Of a stretch of 64,000 nt of DNA, positions 1-8,846 are shown in pieces (position 1 is the stretch's first letter; each line of letters starts with the position of its first letter). The notes below the pieces were generated by a model. That model did no database searches. It had not been told where the DNA came from and worked only from the letters and a program-made list of their open reading frames with translations. Source of the stretch: Adhaeribacter radiodurans (GTDB lineage Bacteria > Bacteroidota > Bacteroidia > Cytophagales > Hymenobacteraceae); the NCBI RefSeq assembly GCF_014075995.1, contig NZ_CP055153.1:4712001-4776000 (forward strand), read 5' to 3'. Both the position numbers and the translations under genes were made by a program.

Positions 1-2
1 CG

Positions 3-998
3 GTTAACCTAGCTGATGGTTTTAGTAACACCGAAAAATTTAGGGTTATAAGTAATTCCTCCCGCCAAAACCAAAATACCGAGGGTTCCAATAACGATGT
101 ATCGCAAGTAGTAGGCGGGGTGCTCCCGAATTTACTTACCGGGGAAACCACCACCGTAGCTTTTGCTATACTGGGGGCAGAAGCTTTGATCGATTTAAAA
201 GAAACTGCCCAAGCTGCCCGAGCTAAATACCAGCTATTAAAATCCGGCCCGGTACTGGTAAAACAAATAGATTCAGTTTGCCAAGGCGAAACTCTAATTA
301 TTCGGCCAACCGGTGGAAAAAATTTTAAATTCTACGCCGACTCAACTGGAAAGCAATTATTAAATACAGGCCCGGGTTTTACCATCCCGCCTTTGCAACA
401 AGCTACCACTTATTACATCAGCAACGTAGATTCTCTTTACGAAAGCCCCTTAACTGCAATGCCAATAGTTCCAGCCAATAGTCCGGCACGTTTTGCTTTT
501 TCTCCCAATCCGGTATTTCCGGGTGCAAATGGCCGGGTTCATTTTACAGATCAGACGGTGGGTGCCAAACAATGGAACTGGAACTTTGGCAACGGCACCT
601 ACAGCCAGGAACAAAATCCAACTATTCAATACACACAACCCGGAAAGTATCTGGTAACCTTACAAGTAACTAATCAATACGGCTGCCTGGATTCCCTTAC
701 CCAAACCGTGGAGATTAAGTATTTGGACTACATCCGGCAGTGGCAGGAAAGCGATATTCTGGTCTATCCTATTCCTACTTATGATTTTTTAACAATTGCT
801 ATCTCCGAAGGAATTGATGCTACGCAAGGGCTGACTATTAGCCTGGTGAATGTTGTTGGCCAGCAGGTATTAGATAAAGTAACGTACCAAAATGGTAAAC
901 AGGCCTTCGACTTACGTAATCTGGCTAATGGCATTTACTATTTACGGATTCAGGGCCAAGATGGGCTTATTACCCGCCGGGTGGAGGTATTACGATAA
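3..998 (+). CDS. C-terminal part of a T9SS-secreted protein with PKD-like domain (probably a peptidase)
   Basis: The frame is open from the first bases of the window, so the gene is cut by the left edge and its start lies outside. A GTG at 120 is in frame but upstream codons are equally protein-like, so it is not the start. The visible part has a beta-rich segment, a PKD-like domain (FxDQTVGAKQWNWNFGNGT, with NPTIQYTQPGKYLVTL, about residues 135-200 counted from 120), and a C-terminal type A sorting domain ending in GIYYLRIQ...RRVEVLR, which directs export across the outer membrane by T9SS. The segment before the PKD domain (VSQVVGGVLPNLLTGETTT) resembles the tail that follows subtilisin-like S8 domains in Cytophagales proteins. 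That family assignment is recollection, because no catalytic part is visible. Confidence 0.8.
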   Translation, partial: VNLADGFSNTEKFRVISNSSRQNQNTEGSNNDVSQVVGGVLPNLLTGETTTVAFAILGAEALIDLKETAQAARAKYQLLKSGPVLVKQIDSVCQGETLIIRPTGGKNFKFYADSTGKQLLNTGPGFTIPPLQQATTYYISNVDSLYESPLTAMPIVPANSPARFAFSPNPVFPGANGRVHFTDQTVGAKQWNWNFGNGTYSQEQNPTIQYTQPGKYLVTLQVTNQYGCLDSLTQTVEIKYLDYIRQWQESDILVYPIPTYDFLTIAISEGIDATQGLTISLVNVVGQQVLDKVTYQNGKQAFDLRNLANGIYYLRIQGQDGLITRRVEVLR

Positions 999-1080
999 AT
1001 TTTAGAAATGATTTTGAGTACTATTTATCATTGGAGTTTTTGCAAGTCACCAGATTTCGGTGCTAACTAGTTTGAGATTT

Positions 1081-1230
1081 CAAGTTTGCCTCGTGGCCTG
1101 TGGGCCTCGTTTGGCTGTTTCGGGCAGTTTAGCGAACCTTGGCTCGTTGCACACTGCGCCATGCTGCTTTGCCGCACCGGAACGCTAAAAGGCCCTAAAC
1201 AGCAAAACTGGTATTATTGCCAGTAGCTAC
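1081..1230 (+). repeat. R1 dispersed repeat, copy a
   Basis: GC-rich block in AT-rich intergenic DNA. It carries the family core TTTAGCGAACCTTGGCTC, then GCGCCATGC, CACCGGAACGCTAAAAGGCC and a closing AAACTGGT. Related copies lie at 8161 (+), 8464 (-), 24344 (+), 25130 (-), 27712 (-) and 30597 (+), with fragments at 1554 and 27225. It has no credible reading frame. Confidence 0.8.
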
Positions 1231-1312
1231 CTGGCTCTTGAAATTAGGGACGAAAGGGTTAGATGATAGAATTAGTAAATTTCTCTTCTATTTTAATGAA
1301 ATACTCCACCTC

Positions 1313-1453
1313 GCGCAAGTGTTAAGCGAAGCGTCACTTGGGCGTAAGAACCCCAGTCAGTCTCCCGACTGACGTGAAATGGCCTGGTTTCCGCCAGTCG
1401 GGAGACTGGCATTTGTCTGTAAGTTACAAGTTTCGCTCTGCTAAGACTTGCGC
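1313..1453. repeat. R2 hairpin repeat, intact copy
   Basis: The block begins GCGCAAGTGTTAAGCGAAGC and ends GCTAAGACTTGCGC, so its ends are inverted repeats of each other. Inside are nested palindromes (CAGTCTCCCGACTG and CCAGTCGGGAGACTGG). The second copy, at 27333-27616, is interrupted by a small insertion. Its role is unknown; it could fold into a long cruciform or RNA hairpin. Confidence 0.8.
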
Positions 1454-1553
1454 TAGTAAGGTTAACAAAGACAGTAAAACGAAGACAAGTTAATTAACCT
1501 GCTTCATTTTCGGCCAAAGTAAGATCAACGTTAGCTATAAGCAACAATATTCC

Positions 1554-1618
1554 AGTTTGGTTATCGAGCACCTGCTAGGCCTCCGATGTCGAAAGCATTC
1601 CGCAGACGGAGTCAAGGA
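1554..1618 (-). repeat. R1 repeat fragment, copy b
   Basis: GAGCACCTGCTAGG followed by GCATTCCGCAGACGGAGTC matches, in opposite orientation, the part of the R1 copy at about 8222-8272. The rest of the unit is missing. Confidence 0.55.
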
Positions 1619-1633
1619 AAACCACTTAAAACA

Positions 1634-1661
1634 AAAAAGGCCCTCTTTCGAGAGCCTTTTT
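1634..1661 (-). terminator. Rho-independent terminator of the aconitase gene
   Basis: Read on the minus strand it is AAAAGGCTCT-CGAA-AGAGGGCCTTTT followed by more T. It is a short GC-containing stem with a 4-base loop and T-run, located 26 bases after the aconitase stop codon. Confidence 0.8.
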
Positions 1662-1686
1662 AAATCTAAATTTACTAAACTACTTC

Positions 1687-3975
1687 TTAACCTTGCATGG
1701 GAGCGGGAGCGCTTTGCTCTTGCAACCGGATCAAGTTAAGGGCAGAACCGGCTTTGAACCAGGCAATCTGACCTTCGTTGTAAGTATGGAGTACTTCAAA
1801 GGTATTGGTAGTTCCATCAGCGTGATGCAATGCTACCTGCAATGATTTACCCGGAGCAAACTCGGTTAAACCTATAATGTCCAAGGTATCATCTTCCTGA
1901 ACCAGGTCGTAATCTTCTTTGTTCGCAAAGGTTAAAGCCAGCATACCTTGCTTTTTCAGGTTAGTTTCGTGAATACGGGCAAACGATTTTACCAGTACGG
2001 CCAATACGCCTAAATGGCGCGGCTCCATCGCAGCGTGCTCCCGGCTGGATCCTTCGCCGTAGTTTTCGTCGCCGATAACTACCGATCCAATACCAGCGGC
2101 TTTGTAAGCCCGCGCTACGGCAGGAACTTCGCCGTAAGCACCAGTAAGCTGATTTTTTACCTTATTGGCTTCTCCGTTATACGCATTAATCGCACCGATT
2201 AACATGTTGTTGGAAATATTATCCAGGTGACCACGGTATTTTAACCAAGGACCAGCCATGGAAATATGGTCGGTGGTACATTTTCCCTGGGCTTTAATCA
2301 ACAACCGCAAACCGCTTAAATCGGTACCCGACCAAGGAGTGAAGCCTTCTAATAACTGTAATCGATCTGAATTTGGATCAACCACTACTTCTACCTTGCT
2401 CGAATCGTCGGCTGGCGCTACGTAACCTGCATCTTCTACCGCAAAACCTCTTTCCGGGAAAGGAATACCTTTTGGTTCATCGAGTTTTACTTGTTCCCCG
2501 TTTTTATTGGGTAAAGTATCGGTAAGTGGGTTAAAAGTTAAATCTCCGGCAATAGCAAAGGCGGTTACAATTTCCGGCGAAGCCACAAAAGCGTGGGTAT
2601 TCGGGTTACCATCGTTCCGTTTCGCAAAGTTCCGGTTGAAAGAAGTAATAATAGAGTTTTTACGTCTCGGATCATCGGTATGACGCGCCCACTGACCAAT
2701 ACAAGGGCCACAAGCGTTGGCTAATACTACTCCTCCTATTTCCGCGAAAGTATTCAGAATGCCATCGCGCTCCGCCGTGTAACGCACTACTTCCGAACCA
2801 GGAGTAATAGTATATTCGGCGTTTACTGCTAAACCTTTGTCAATGGCTTGTTGCGCCAATGAAGCGGCGCGGGTTAAATCTTCGTAAGACGAGTTGGTAC
2901 AAGAACCAATTAAACCTACCTCTAATTTAGAAGGCCAGTTATGCTCCCGCACGGCATCTGCGAAAAGAGAAATCGGCCAGGCGGCATCCGGAGTGAAAGG
3001 ACCGTTTACGTGCGGCTCTAACTCACTCAAATTAATTTCAATTAACTGATCGTAGAAAGTCTCAGGATTTGCATATACCTCATCATCCGCACGCAGGTGT
3101 TCGGCCACTTGGTCAGCCAATTCGGCTACGTCTGCCCGATCAGTATGAATCAAGTATTCTCTCATTTCGTTGTCGTAACCAAAAACCGAAGTAGTTGCTC
3201 CAATTTCGGCCCCCATATTACAAATGGTAGATTTACCGGAACAAGAAATGTTGTTGGCGCCTTCGCCAAAATATTCTACAATGGCTCCAGTTCCACCTTT
3301 TACGGTTAGAATACCGGCCACTTTTAAAATTACGTCTTTAGGAGCCGTCCAACCGCTCATTTTACCAGTTAGTTTTACTCCAATTACTTTCGGAAACTTT
3401 AATTCCCAGGCCATACCGGCCATTACGTCTACAGCATCAGCGCCACCCACGCCAATCGCAATCATACCTACCCCACCGGCATTTGGTGTGTGCGAGTCGG
3501 TACCAATCATCATTCCGCCCGGGAAAGCATAGTTTTCTTGAACTACCGTGTGAATAATACCAGCACCTGGTTTCCAGAAACCAATGCCGTATTTATTCGA
3601 TACAGAGGCTAAGAAATCGTATACTTCTTTGTTTTCGGTGTAAGCTTCAGATAAATCTTCGTTCGCTCCTACCCGAGCCTGAATTAAGTGATCGCAATGT
3701 ACCGAGGAAGGAACCGCTACTCTGGGTTTGCCCGCCTGCATAAACTGCAACAATGCCATTTGAGCGGTAGCATCTTGCATGGCTACCCGGTCCGGAGCAA
3801 AATCTACGTACGATTTGCCCCGCTCGTACGCCTGGATAGCTGAGCCATTATGTAAGTGTGCGTATAATATTTTTTCAGTTTGGGTAAGCGGACGGCCAAC
3901 CGCCTGGCGGGCGGCAGCAATCTTCTCCCCTAATCCGGCATACACTGCCTTAATCATATCTATATCAAAAGCCAT
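1687..3975 (-). CDS. acn: Aconitate hydratase (mitochondrial-type, [4Fe-4S])
   Basis: Interconverts citrate and isocitrate in the cytosolic TCA cycle. At 762 residues it matches the mitochondrial-type aconitase family, with all domains in the usual order: three alpha/beta domains (about 1-500), a linker, and the C-terminal swivel domain (about 560-740). The iron-sulfur ligands are visible as Cys359 ([10 protein letters not shown]) and Cys422/Cys425 ([10 protein letters not shown]); the substrate-binding [11 protein letters not shown] lies at about 158-168. The ATG at 3975 is the natural start ([16 protein letters not shown]). The gene stands alone with its own terminator at 1634-1661 and a candidate promoter at 4058-4065. 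Nothing in the sequence looks damaged. Confidence 0.97.
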   Translation of the reverse strand: MAFDIDMIKAVYAGLGEKIAAARQAVGRPLTQTEKILYAHLHNGSAIQAYERGKSYVDFAPDRVAMQDATAQMALLQFMQAGKPRVAVPSSVHCDHLIQARVGANEDLSEAYTENKEVYDFLASVSNKYGIGFWKPGAGIIHTVVQENYAFPGGMMIGTDSHTPNAGGVGMIAIGVGGADAVDVMAGMAWELKFPKVIGVKLTGKMSGWTAPKDVILKVAGILTVKGGTGAIVEYFGEGANNISCSGKSTICNMGAEIGATTSVFGYDNEMREYLIHTDRADVAELADQVAEHLRADDEVYANPETFYDQLIEINLSELEPHVNGPFTPDAAWPISLFADAVREHNWPSKLEVGLIGSCTNSSYEDLTRAASLAQQAIDKGLAVNAEYTITPGSEVVRYTAERDGILNTFAEIGGVVLANACGPCIGQWARHTDDPRRKNSIITSFNRNFAKRNDGNPNTHAFVASPEIVTAFAIAGDLTFNPLTDTLPNKNGEQVKLDEPKGIPFPERGFAVEDAGYVAPADDSSKVEVVVDPNSDRLQLLEGFTPWSGTDLSGLRLLIKAQGKCTTDHISMAGPWLKYRGHLDNISNNMLIGAINAYNGEANKVKNQLTGAYGEVPAVARAYKAAGIGSVVIGDENYGEGSSREHAAMEPRHLGVLAVLVKSFARIHETNLKKQGMLALTFANKEDYDLVQEDDTLDIIGLTEFAPGKSLQVALHHADGTTNTFEVLHTYNEGQIAWFKAGSALNLIRLQEQSAPAPMQG

Positions 3976-4365
3976 ATTTATAATTATTGGTTACTGATGT
4001 GAAAATTGTTTTATCTCGGCCGGAACTTATTTAGGACCAATGCCAATTTAATTGGCGCAAATATATATAACCCCAAATAAAAGTACTATTTAACCCGTAC
4101 CTATTTTACTATTTAAAATCATAACAAATAAAAAACATAGTTTGATTCAGTATTCTATGTTTTGTAGGAACTGTTTCATGAAACAACGTTAGACTTTATT
4201 AACTTTATTAAAACGTTCTATTTAGTTTCTTGTTTTAAATACCAGCTAGATTAAAATTTAAATTTGTTTTTTACTTAAAAGAATAGTCAAATTACCTGTT
4301 TAAGATTAGGCATATTTAATTATAACTTTAGCCTAAGAAAACCTGATTCAGTAAGCCTCAATTAA
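3976..4365. other. Intergenic region between acn and the CPBP protease gene
   Basis: AT-rich divergent promoter region. Apart from the TAnnTTTG match on the minus strand and a short palindrome GTTTCATGAAAC near 4173-4184 that could bind a dimeric regulator, I see no gene or repeat. Confidence 0.4.
4058..4065 (-). promoter_or_regulatory. Candidate -7 promoter element for aconitase
   Basis: On the minus strand this reads TATATTTG, an exact match to the Bacteroidota -7 consensus TAnnTTTG, about 83 bases before the acn ATG. No convincing TTTG -33 box at the expected 17-20 base spacing was found, so this is a weak call. Confidence 0.3.
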
Positions 4366-5202
4366 ATGTTACACCTATCTTCTAAAAGGCAACTTCTGTT
4401 ATTATTCAGCTTTTATTGTTTCTCTATTGTTATTGGTTCCTTCTTCAGTATGCAATTACTGAAGTTTACTTCTGGTCCGGCCACTAAATTATCTCTTATT
4501 GTTATTTCCATTTTTGGTTTTTTAATACCGTCATACCTTGCTTTCAGAGTATTCAGTCAAGGCAAACTATCCAGCTACTGGCGATTAGATACTGGTTTTA
4601 GTTTTAAGTCTTTTCTTCTATCGGTTCTTATTATGGGCTGTTGTATTATTCTGATGAACTGGTTAGCCGAAGTGAACATCCAGATGCCTTTGTTTAATTG
4701 GATGAAGAAAGAAGAGGTAGATGCGAGCAATAAATTTCAGCAATATATTAAAATGGATAGTTGGCAACAACTTCTGCTAAACCTGACTGTTTTTTCTCTT
4801 ATCCCCGCCTTTTGTGAGGAAGTATTTTTTCGGGGCACCATGCAGCCACTATGGTATAAATGCCTGCCTAAACCCTGGCTTGCCGTATTTATTACAGCTT
4901 TTCTATTTAGCCTGTTGCATTTCCAATTCCAAGGTTTCTTGCCCAGGTTCCTGGCTGGAGTAGTATTCGGAGGTATATTTTATTTATCGGGAAGCCTCTG
5001 GCTAAGTATCAGCAGTCATATATTGTACAATAGTTCTGTTGTTTTGCTCAATTATGCTAATCAACATAGTCAGGTAAATATTATTTCTCTTGGTAAAATA
5101 TTATTAAACCCATTATTACTTATTGTTGCTGCTTTGGGAATGGCAATTTTATTTTTCCAAATGTATCAAGGCCGATATAAAAAGTACTATTATAATAAGT
5201 AA
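4366..5202 (+). CDS. CPBP-family intramembrane metalloprotease (CAAX protease-like)
   Basis: A 278-residue, strongly hydrophobic protein with about seven membrane segments. The Abi/CPBP motifs are all present: motif 1 EEVFFRG (Glu151, Glu152, Arg156), motif 2 FSLLHF (His185) and motif 3 HILYNSS (His218), which form the intramembrane zinc site. Relatives cleave prenylated or other membrane peptides, and some act in bacteriocin immunity; the substrate here is unknown. The ATG at 4366 gives MLHLSSKRQLLLLF, a reasonable cytoplasmic start followed by a first membrane helix. It appears monocistronic. An R5 repeat directly follows the stop codon. Confidence 0.88.
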   Translation: MLHLSSKRQLLLLFSFYCFSIVIGSFFSMQLLKFTSGPATKLSLIVISIFGFLIPSYLAFRVFSQGKLSSYWRLDTGFSFKSFLLSVLIMGCCIILMNWLAEVNIQMPLFNWMKKEEVDASNKFQQYIKMDSWQQLLLNLTVFSLIPAFCEEVFFRGTMQPLWYKCLPKPWLAVFITAFLFSLLHFQFQGFLPRFLAGVVFGGIFYLSGSLWLSISSHILYNSSVVLLNYANQHSQVNIISLGKILLNPLLLIVAALGMAILFFQMYQGRYKKYYYNK

Positions 5203-5258
5203 AGAGCCACAAGTATCTGGATATTAGATATTAGACTTTTGTTGGTATAAGTAACAGA
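5203..5258 (+). repeat. R5 short repeat, copy 1
   Basis: AGTAAAGAGCCACAAGTATC with GATATTAGATATTAGACTTT matches the sequence right after the acyltransferase stop at 7938 (copy 2). In both places it starts within a few bases of a stop codon. It may be a 3' processing or termination element or a small mobile repeat. The remaining 250 bases up to the next gene are AT-rich, with one TAnnTTTG match (TACTTTTG at 5454-5461). Confidence 0.5.
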
Positions 5259-5510
5259 GTACCAATCTAATATTTTGTTGATCTCGACATCCAGTATATC
5301 AAACTAATTTTGTCCAGTTACTTAGTAACTAAATACTTGAAGCTAAATCCTCACTTAAAATATTTTACCTCCCCTATTTTCAGTTAAAACCGTATAAGCT
5401 GATTAATTCTAGTAAATCAGTAGACATTTATAGAAACCTGATTTTTTCTTTTTTACTTTTGCGGCCAGTAAATGCCTCGCTTATAGTTTTTGCTTTTTAA
5501 TTATTGTAGC

Positions 5511-6764
5511 ATGAAATCTTCTGCATCTTTAAAATTATATCCTTACATCTTCGCATTACTTATTTTATTTTTTGCCTTTGGTTGTAAACCTGAACCTAAA
5601 GTTCTAAAACCTGGTATGTGGCGGGCTGTGCTTACTATTTCGAACCAGGAACTACCATTTCTAATGCAGGTTGTAAAACAGCAAGATGGCAAAACGGTAG
5701 CTTATTTAATTAACGGCGAAGAAAAAATCTTACTCGACGAAATTTCCATTGACGGCGATTCGGTTAAAATTCCTCTCCATATTTTTGATGCCGATTTAAA
5801 GGCGCATATCAACGATCAGCAAGACGGGATGAAAGGCAAATGGACCCGGTATCATCTGGAAGAGCCTTACCAGGTTTCTTTTAGCGCTAAGTTAGGGCAA
5901 GATTACCGGTTCTCAAAAAAACCAAAACCAGCTACCTATAATTATACCGGCAAGTGGGATGTGCTGTTTAAATACGACGATGGCACTGAAGAAAAAGCCG
6001 TTGGCGTTTTTGAGCAGCAGGGTAACCAATTAAAAGGCACTTTCTTGAGTACTACCGGAGATTATCGCTATTTAGCCGGGGAAGTAGACAAAGAAGAATT
6101 GCGTCTTTCTACTTTCGATGGATCGCACGCTTACTTATTTAAAGCCAAGCCCGATGATACCAACAAAATAAAAGGCGATTACTGGGCGGGTAAATCCGGC
6201 TATGCATCCTGGACGGGTGTACGCAACGAAAAAGCCGTGTTACCTGCCGCCGACACCTTAACGTATTTGAAAAAAGGCTACAGCAAAATTAGTTTTTCCT
6301 TCCCGGATTTAAATGGCCAGAAAGTATCGCTCAACGACGAGAAATACCGCAACAAAGTGGTAGTGGTGCAATTACTCGGCTCCTGGTGCCCCAACTGCAT
6401 GGACGAAACCAAGTTCCTGGCACCATTCTACGAAAACAATAAAAACCGGGGTATTGAAATTATTGGACTGGCTTACGAACAAAGTCCGGAGTTTGAGCAG
6501 GCTAAACCCCGGGTAGAAAGAATGCGCGACCGCTTGCAAGTAGGTTACGATTTACTAATTGCCGGTTCCCGCGACAAAGACGAAGCTGCCAAAACTTTAC
6601 CCATGCTCAATCACGTTTTAGGATTTCCGACTACAATTTTCATCGATAAAAAAGGCGATGTCCGGAAAATTCATACCGGTTTTTCGGGACCAGGCACAGG
6701 TAAATACTACGATGAGTTTGTGCAGGATTTTAACCAGACCATTGAAAAGCTGGTAAATGAGTAG
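5511..6764 (+). CDS. TlpA-like thioredoxin-fold lipoprotein
   Basis: Predicted periplasmic lipoprotein: N-terminal hydrophobic helix and lipobox FAFGC give acylation at Cys25. Residues about 30-250 form two beta-rich DUF4369-like segments, and a C-terminal thioredoxin fold (about 260-417) carries the redox pair Cys293-Cys296 in GSWCPNCMDE. A cis-Pro loop is seen in GFPTTIFIDKKG. Such proteins reduce disulfides in envelope or cytochrome c maturation pathways; the partner is unknown. I chose ATG 5511 (MKSSASLK) over an in-frame TTG at 5490 because it puts the signal peptide at the N-terminus. A TAnnTTTG promoter-like element ends about 50 bases upstream. The gene stands alone. Confidence 0.88.
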   Translation: MKSSASLKLYPYIFALLILFFAFGCKPEPKVLKPGMWRAVLTISNQELPFLMQVVKQQDGKTVAYLINGEEKILLDEISIDGDSVKIPLHIFDADLKAHINDQQDGMKGKWTRYHLEEPYQVSFSAKLGQDYRFSKKPKPATYNYTGKWDVLFKYDDGTEEKAVGVFEQQGNQLKGTFLSTTGDYRYLAGEVDKEELRLSTFDGSHAYLFKAKPDDTNKIKGDYWAGKSGYASWTGVRNEKAVLPAADTLTYLKKGYSKISFSFPDLNGQKVSLNDEKYRNKVVVVQLLGSWCPNCMDETKFLAPFYENNKNRGIEIIGLAYEQSPEFEQAKPRVERMRDRLQVGYDLLIAGSRDKDEAAKTLPMLNHVLGFPTTIFIDKKGDVRKIHTGFSGPGTGKYYDEFVQDFNQTIEKLVNE

Positions 6765-6837
6765 TATTTTTTAATATGAGTTTTGAGTAAAATACTTATG
6801 TCATTTTATTCAAGACCCTCAAACTTCGGCTACTTGA

Positions 6838-7938
6838 TTGGCTTCAACTGTTGTTAAATCTCCGGTTAAAAACGCTTATTTCCCGGCACTCACCGGCATC
6901 CGGGCTATAGCTGCTTATCTGGTTTTTAGCGGCCACGTTGATTTAGGAAAATCCGTTTTACCTCCAGAATTATATTTAACAATAAAAATGGCGGGGCATT
7001 CCAGCCTTGCTGTTTTTTATGTGTTAAGTAGTTTTGTTATTACAACCCGCTACCAGGAAACTCTTTCTTTTGCAAAGAATCAATTCGTGCCTTTTTACTT
7101 AAAACGTTTAGCACGTATTTACCCAGCTTATCTTATCTTAACCGTTCTGGTACTTTGTTGGCAAAAAGATTTTAATGCCTGGCATTGGTTTATAAATCTT
7201 ACTTTTTTAAAAGGGTATTTTAATCAGGAAAAATTTTCCGGTATTAGTCAGGCGTGGTCTATTTCAGTGGAAGAGATTTTTTATTTACTGGCACCCTTAC
7301 TTTTTATATGTTTTCGGAAGTACGCTAGGCAAACTCTTATTAGCTTGTATGCGGCTGGCTTTGCCTTGGTTTACCTGGCCCAATTAGCAGGTAGTAAATC
7401 CTTTATGCCGCATCCCGAGTTTATGCTGGAGTACACTTTCTTTGGACGCTGCTTTGAATTTTATTGTGGTTACTGGCTGGCTAATTACTATAAAAATAAC
7501 TACTGGAAAAAAGAACCGGCTTTTACGCGCCTTACGTTAGTTGGTCTGGCTTTATTATTTATTTCTTTAATTGCCATCACGTTTTCTACCCATCAAGCTA
7601 TTACAATTTTCAACAATATTCCGCTTATTGTTCTTCTGAATAACTTTTTGCTGCCACCAGCAATTGTACTATTTTTTTATGGTTTATTAACCGAAAACAC
7701 TTTTATTAACCAGATACTAAGCAGCTGGATTTTTCAAATATTGGGTCGCCATTCTTACGCTTTTGCCCTACTACACGCCGGTTTGTTTTACGAGTTTCTG
7801 TATTTCCATCTAAGTACGAATAAGCTGATTATATTTTTATTCCTTAATGTGCTGGCAGCGGCTTTATATAATTTTGTAGAAGCACCTATTTACCGGTCGG
7901 TTAAGCAGAAAGTGCGGTTTAGTTTTAAATACAGTTAA
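6838..7938 (+). CDS. Acyltransferase 3 family membrane protein
   Basis: An integral membrane O-acyltransferase of about 366 residues and ten membrane helices, of the type that acylates surface sugars or lipids. Family marks are the N-terminal FPALTGIRAIAAYLVF, the catalytic-type His in FSGHVD (about residue 32), LKRLARIYPAYL and SWSISVEEIFYLLAPL. The only in-frame start before the family's first conserved block is a TTG at 6838, immediately after a stop codon. There is no in-frame ATG before residue 51. An ATG at 6798 is in another frame, so either TTG is used or a small frameshift hides the true start. It is probably monocistronic. Confidence 0.85.
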   Translation: MASTVVKSPVKNAYFPALTGIRAIAAYLVFSGHVDLGKSVLPPELYLTIKMAGHSSLAVFYVLSSFVITTRYQETLSFAKNQFVPFYLKRLARIYPAYLILTVLVLCWQKDFNAWHWFINLTFLKGYFNQEKFSGISQAWSISVEEIFYLLAPLLFICFRKYARQTLISLYAAGFALVYLAQLAGSKSFMPHPEFMLEYTFFGRCFEFYCGYWLANYYKNNYWKKEPAFTRLTLVGLALLFISLIAITFSTHQAITIFNNIPLIVLLNNFLLPPAIVLFFYGLLTENTFINQILSSWIFQILGRHSYAFALLHAGLFYEFLYFHLSTNKLIIFLFLNVLAAALYNFVEAPIYRSVKQKVRFSFKYS

Positions 7939-7992
7939 GTAAAGAGACACAGGTATCAAGATATTAGATGCTAAACTTTTGTATTTAAGTAA
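7938..7992 (+). repeat. R5 short repeat, copy 2
   Basis: AGTAAAGAGACACAGGTATC with GATATTAGATGCTAAACTTT is about 80 percent identical by eye to the copy after the CPBP gene at 5203. It overlaps the end of the acyltransferase reading frame. Confidence 0.5.
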
Positions 7993-8160
7993 TGAAATGT
8001 TAACTCTTCTTCGCTACAATCTTGATAGCATGTATATAAAATTGATTTTGAGATATTATATCAATAGTAAGCAGTATTTACTATAACAGACTTTAATGTT
8101 GTTCTTTGGAGCCTTTTCAAGCCTCCATGTGATGGTTCCATCTTATTTTAGAAGTAACCA

Positions 8161-8305
8161 GTTTGCCTCGTGGCCGGCGGGCCTCGTTTGGCTCTTCCGC
8201 CCTCGCTAGCCTTCCTTTCCTCGACTCCGTCTGCGGAATGCCTGCGGCACCGGAACCCTAGCAGGTGCTCCACAGCCAAACTGGTGTCTTTGCAATTAGC
8301 TACGG
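8161..8305 (+). repeat. R1 dispersed repeat, copy c
   Basis: Begins GTTTGCCTCGTGGCCGGCGG and ends near AGCTACGGC. The middle (CTAGCCTTCCTTTCCTCGAC) differs from other copies but matches the fragment at 1554-1618. Confidence 0.7.
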
Positions 8306-8463
8306 CTTTTACTTTTTTAGTAGTATTAGATGGTATGAAGCCGAATTTATTAGATTCTGAGGAGAGGGGAAGCAGAACAGAAAGTTTAATTCTCATCATT
8401 AGTAGCCGCCCATTAAAACCCTTCTTCTACTTCTTACATTATACAAGATGTAGAAGAAAAGCA

Positions 8464-8610
8464 GCAGCTACCAGCAATGACACCAGGTTGGCTGTTGAGG
8501 GCATTTTAGCGTTCCGGTGCTGCAGAGCAGCATGGCGCAACGCAGTGAGCCAAGGTTCGCTAAACTGCCCGAGAGAGCCAACCGAGGCCCGCCGGCCACG
8601 AGGCAAACTT
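8464..8610 (-). repeat. R1 dispersed repeat, copy d
   Basis: Carries the core in reverse orientation: TTTTAGCGTTCCGGTGC, GCATGGCGCAACGCAGTGAG, CCAAGGTTCGCTAAACTGCC and GGCCACGAGGCAAACTT. Confidence 0.75.
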
Positions 8611-8846
8611 GAAATATCAAACTAGATAGTACCTAAGCATGGAGACTTGGAAAGGCTCCAAAGAAAACACTTACTACCAAGCAAAACCTATGGTATCTTT
8701 TTGACACGGTTTGAAATTACTTAGTACTAAATCGCATAAACAATGCCTCTCTATTTTTCCAGTAAATAGTAAATATTTAAAATAAAAAACCGTAAACCCG
8801 TTAAAAAAAATTCTGTTTCTGAGGACTATTGTCCTTCCACTACTTA

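Larger units (their letters stand above)
8101..8668. repeat. Composite inverted repeat containing two facing R1 copies
   Basis: The ends are inverted copies: TTCTTTGGAGCCTTTTCAAG at 8102 pairs with the reverse complement of the segment ending near 8667. Inside lie R1 copy c (+, 8161-8305) and copy d (-, 8464-8610). The inner flanks also mirror each other (CTGGTGTCTTTGCAATTAGC against a matching reverse complement at 8464-8490). The unit could fold into one large cruciform with a spacer of about 160 bases. The short reading frames here are by-products of the GC-rich repeats. Confidence 0.7.

Noticed and set aside
4173-4184. Short palindrome GTTTCATGAAAC as an operator
   Set aside because: A single short palindrome in AT-rich DNA is expected by chance; no second site or linked regulator was found.
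8170-8625. A 151-codon plus-strand frame and an 83-codon minus-strand frame
   Set aside because: Both lie within the R1 inverted repeat pair; the translations mirror repeat sequence, have biased Arg/Pro/Ser content and no protein-like pattern.
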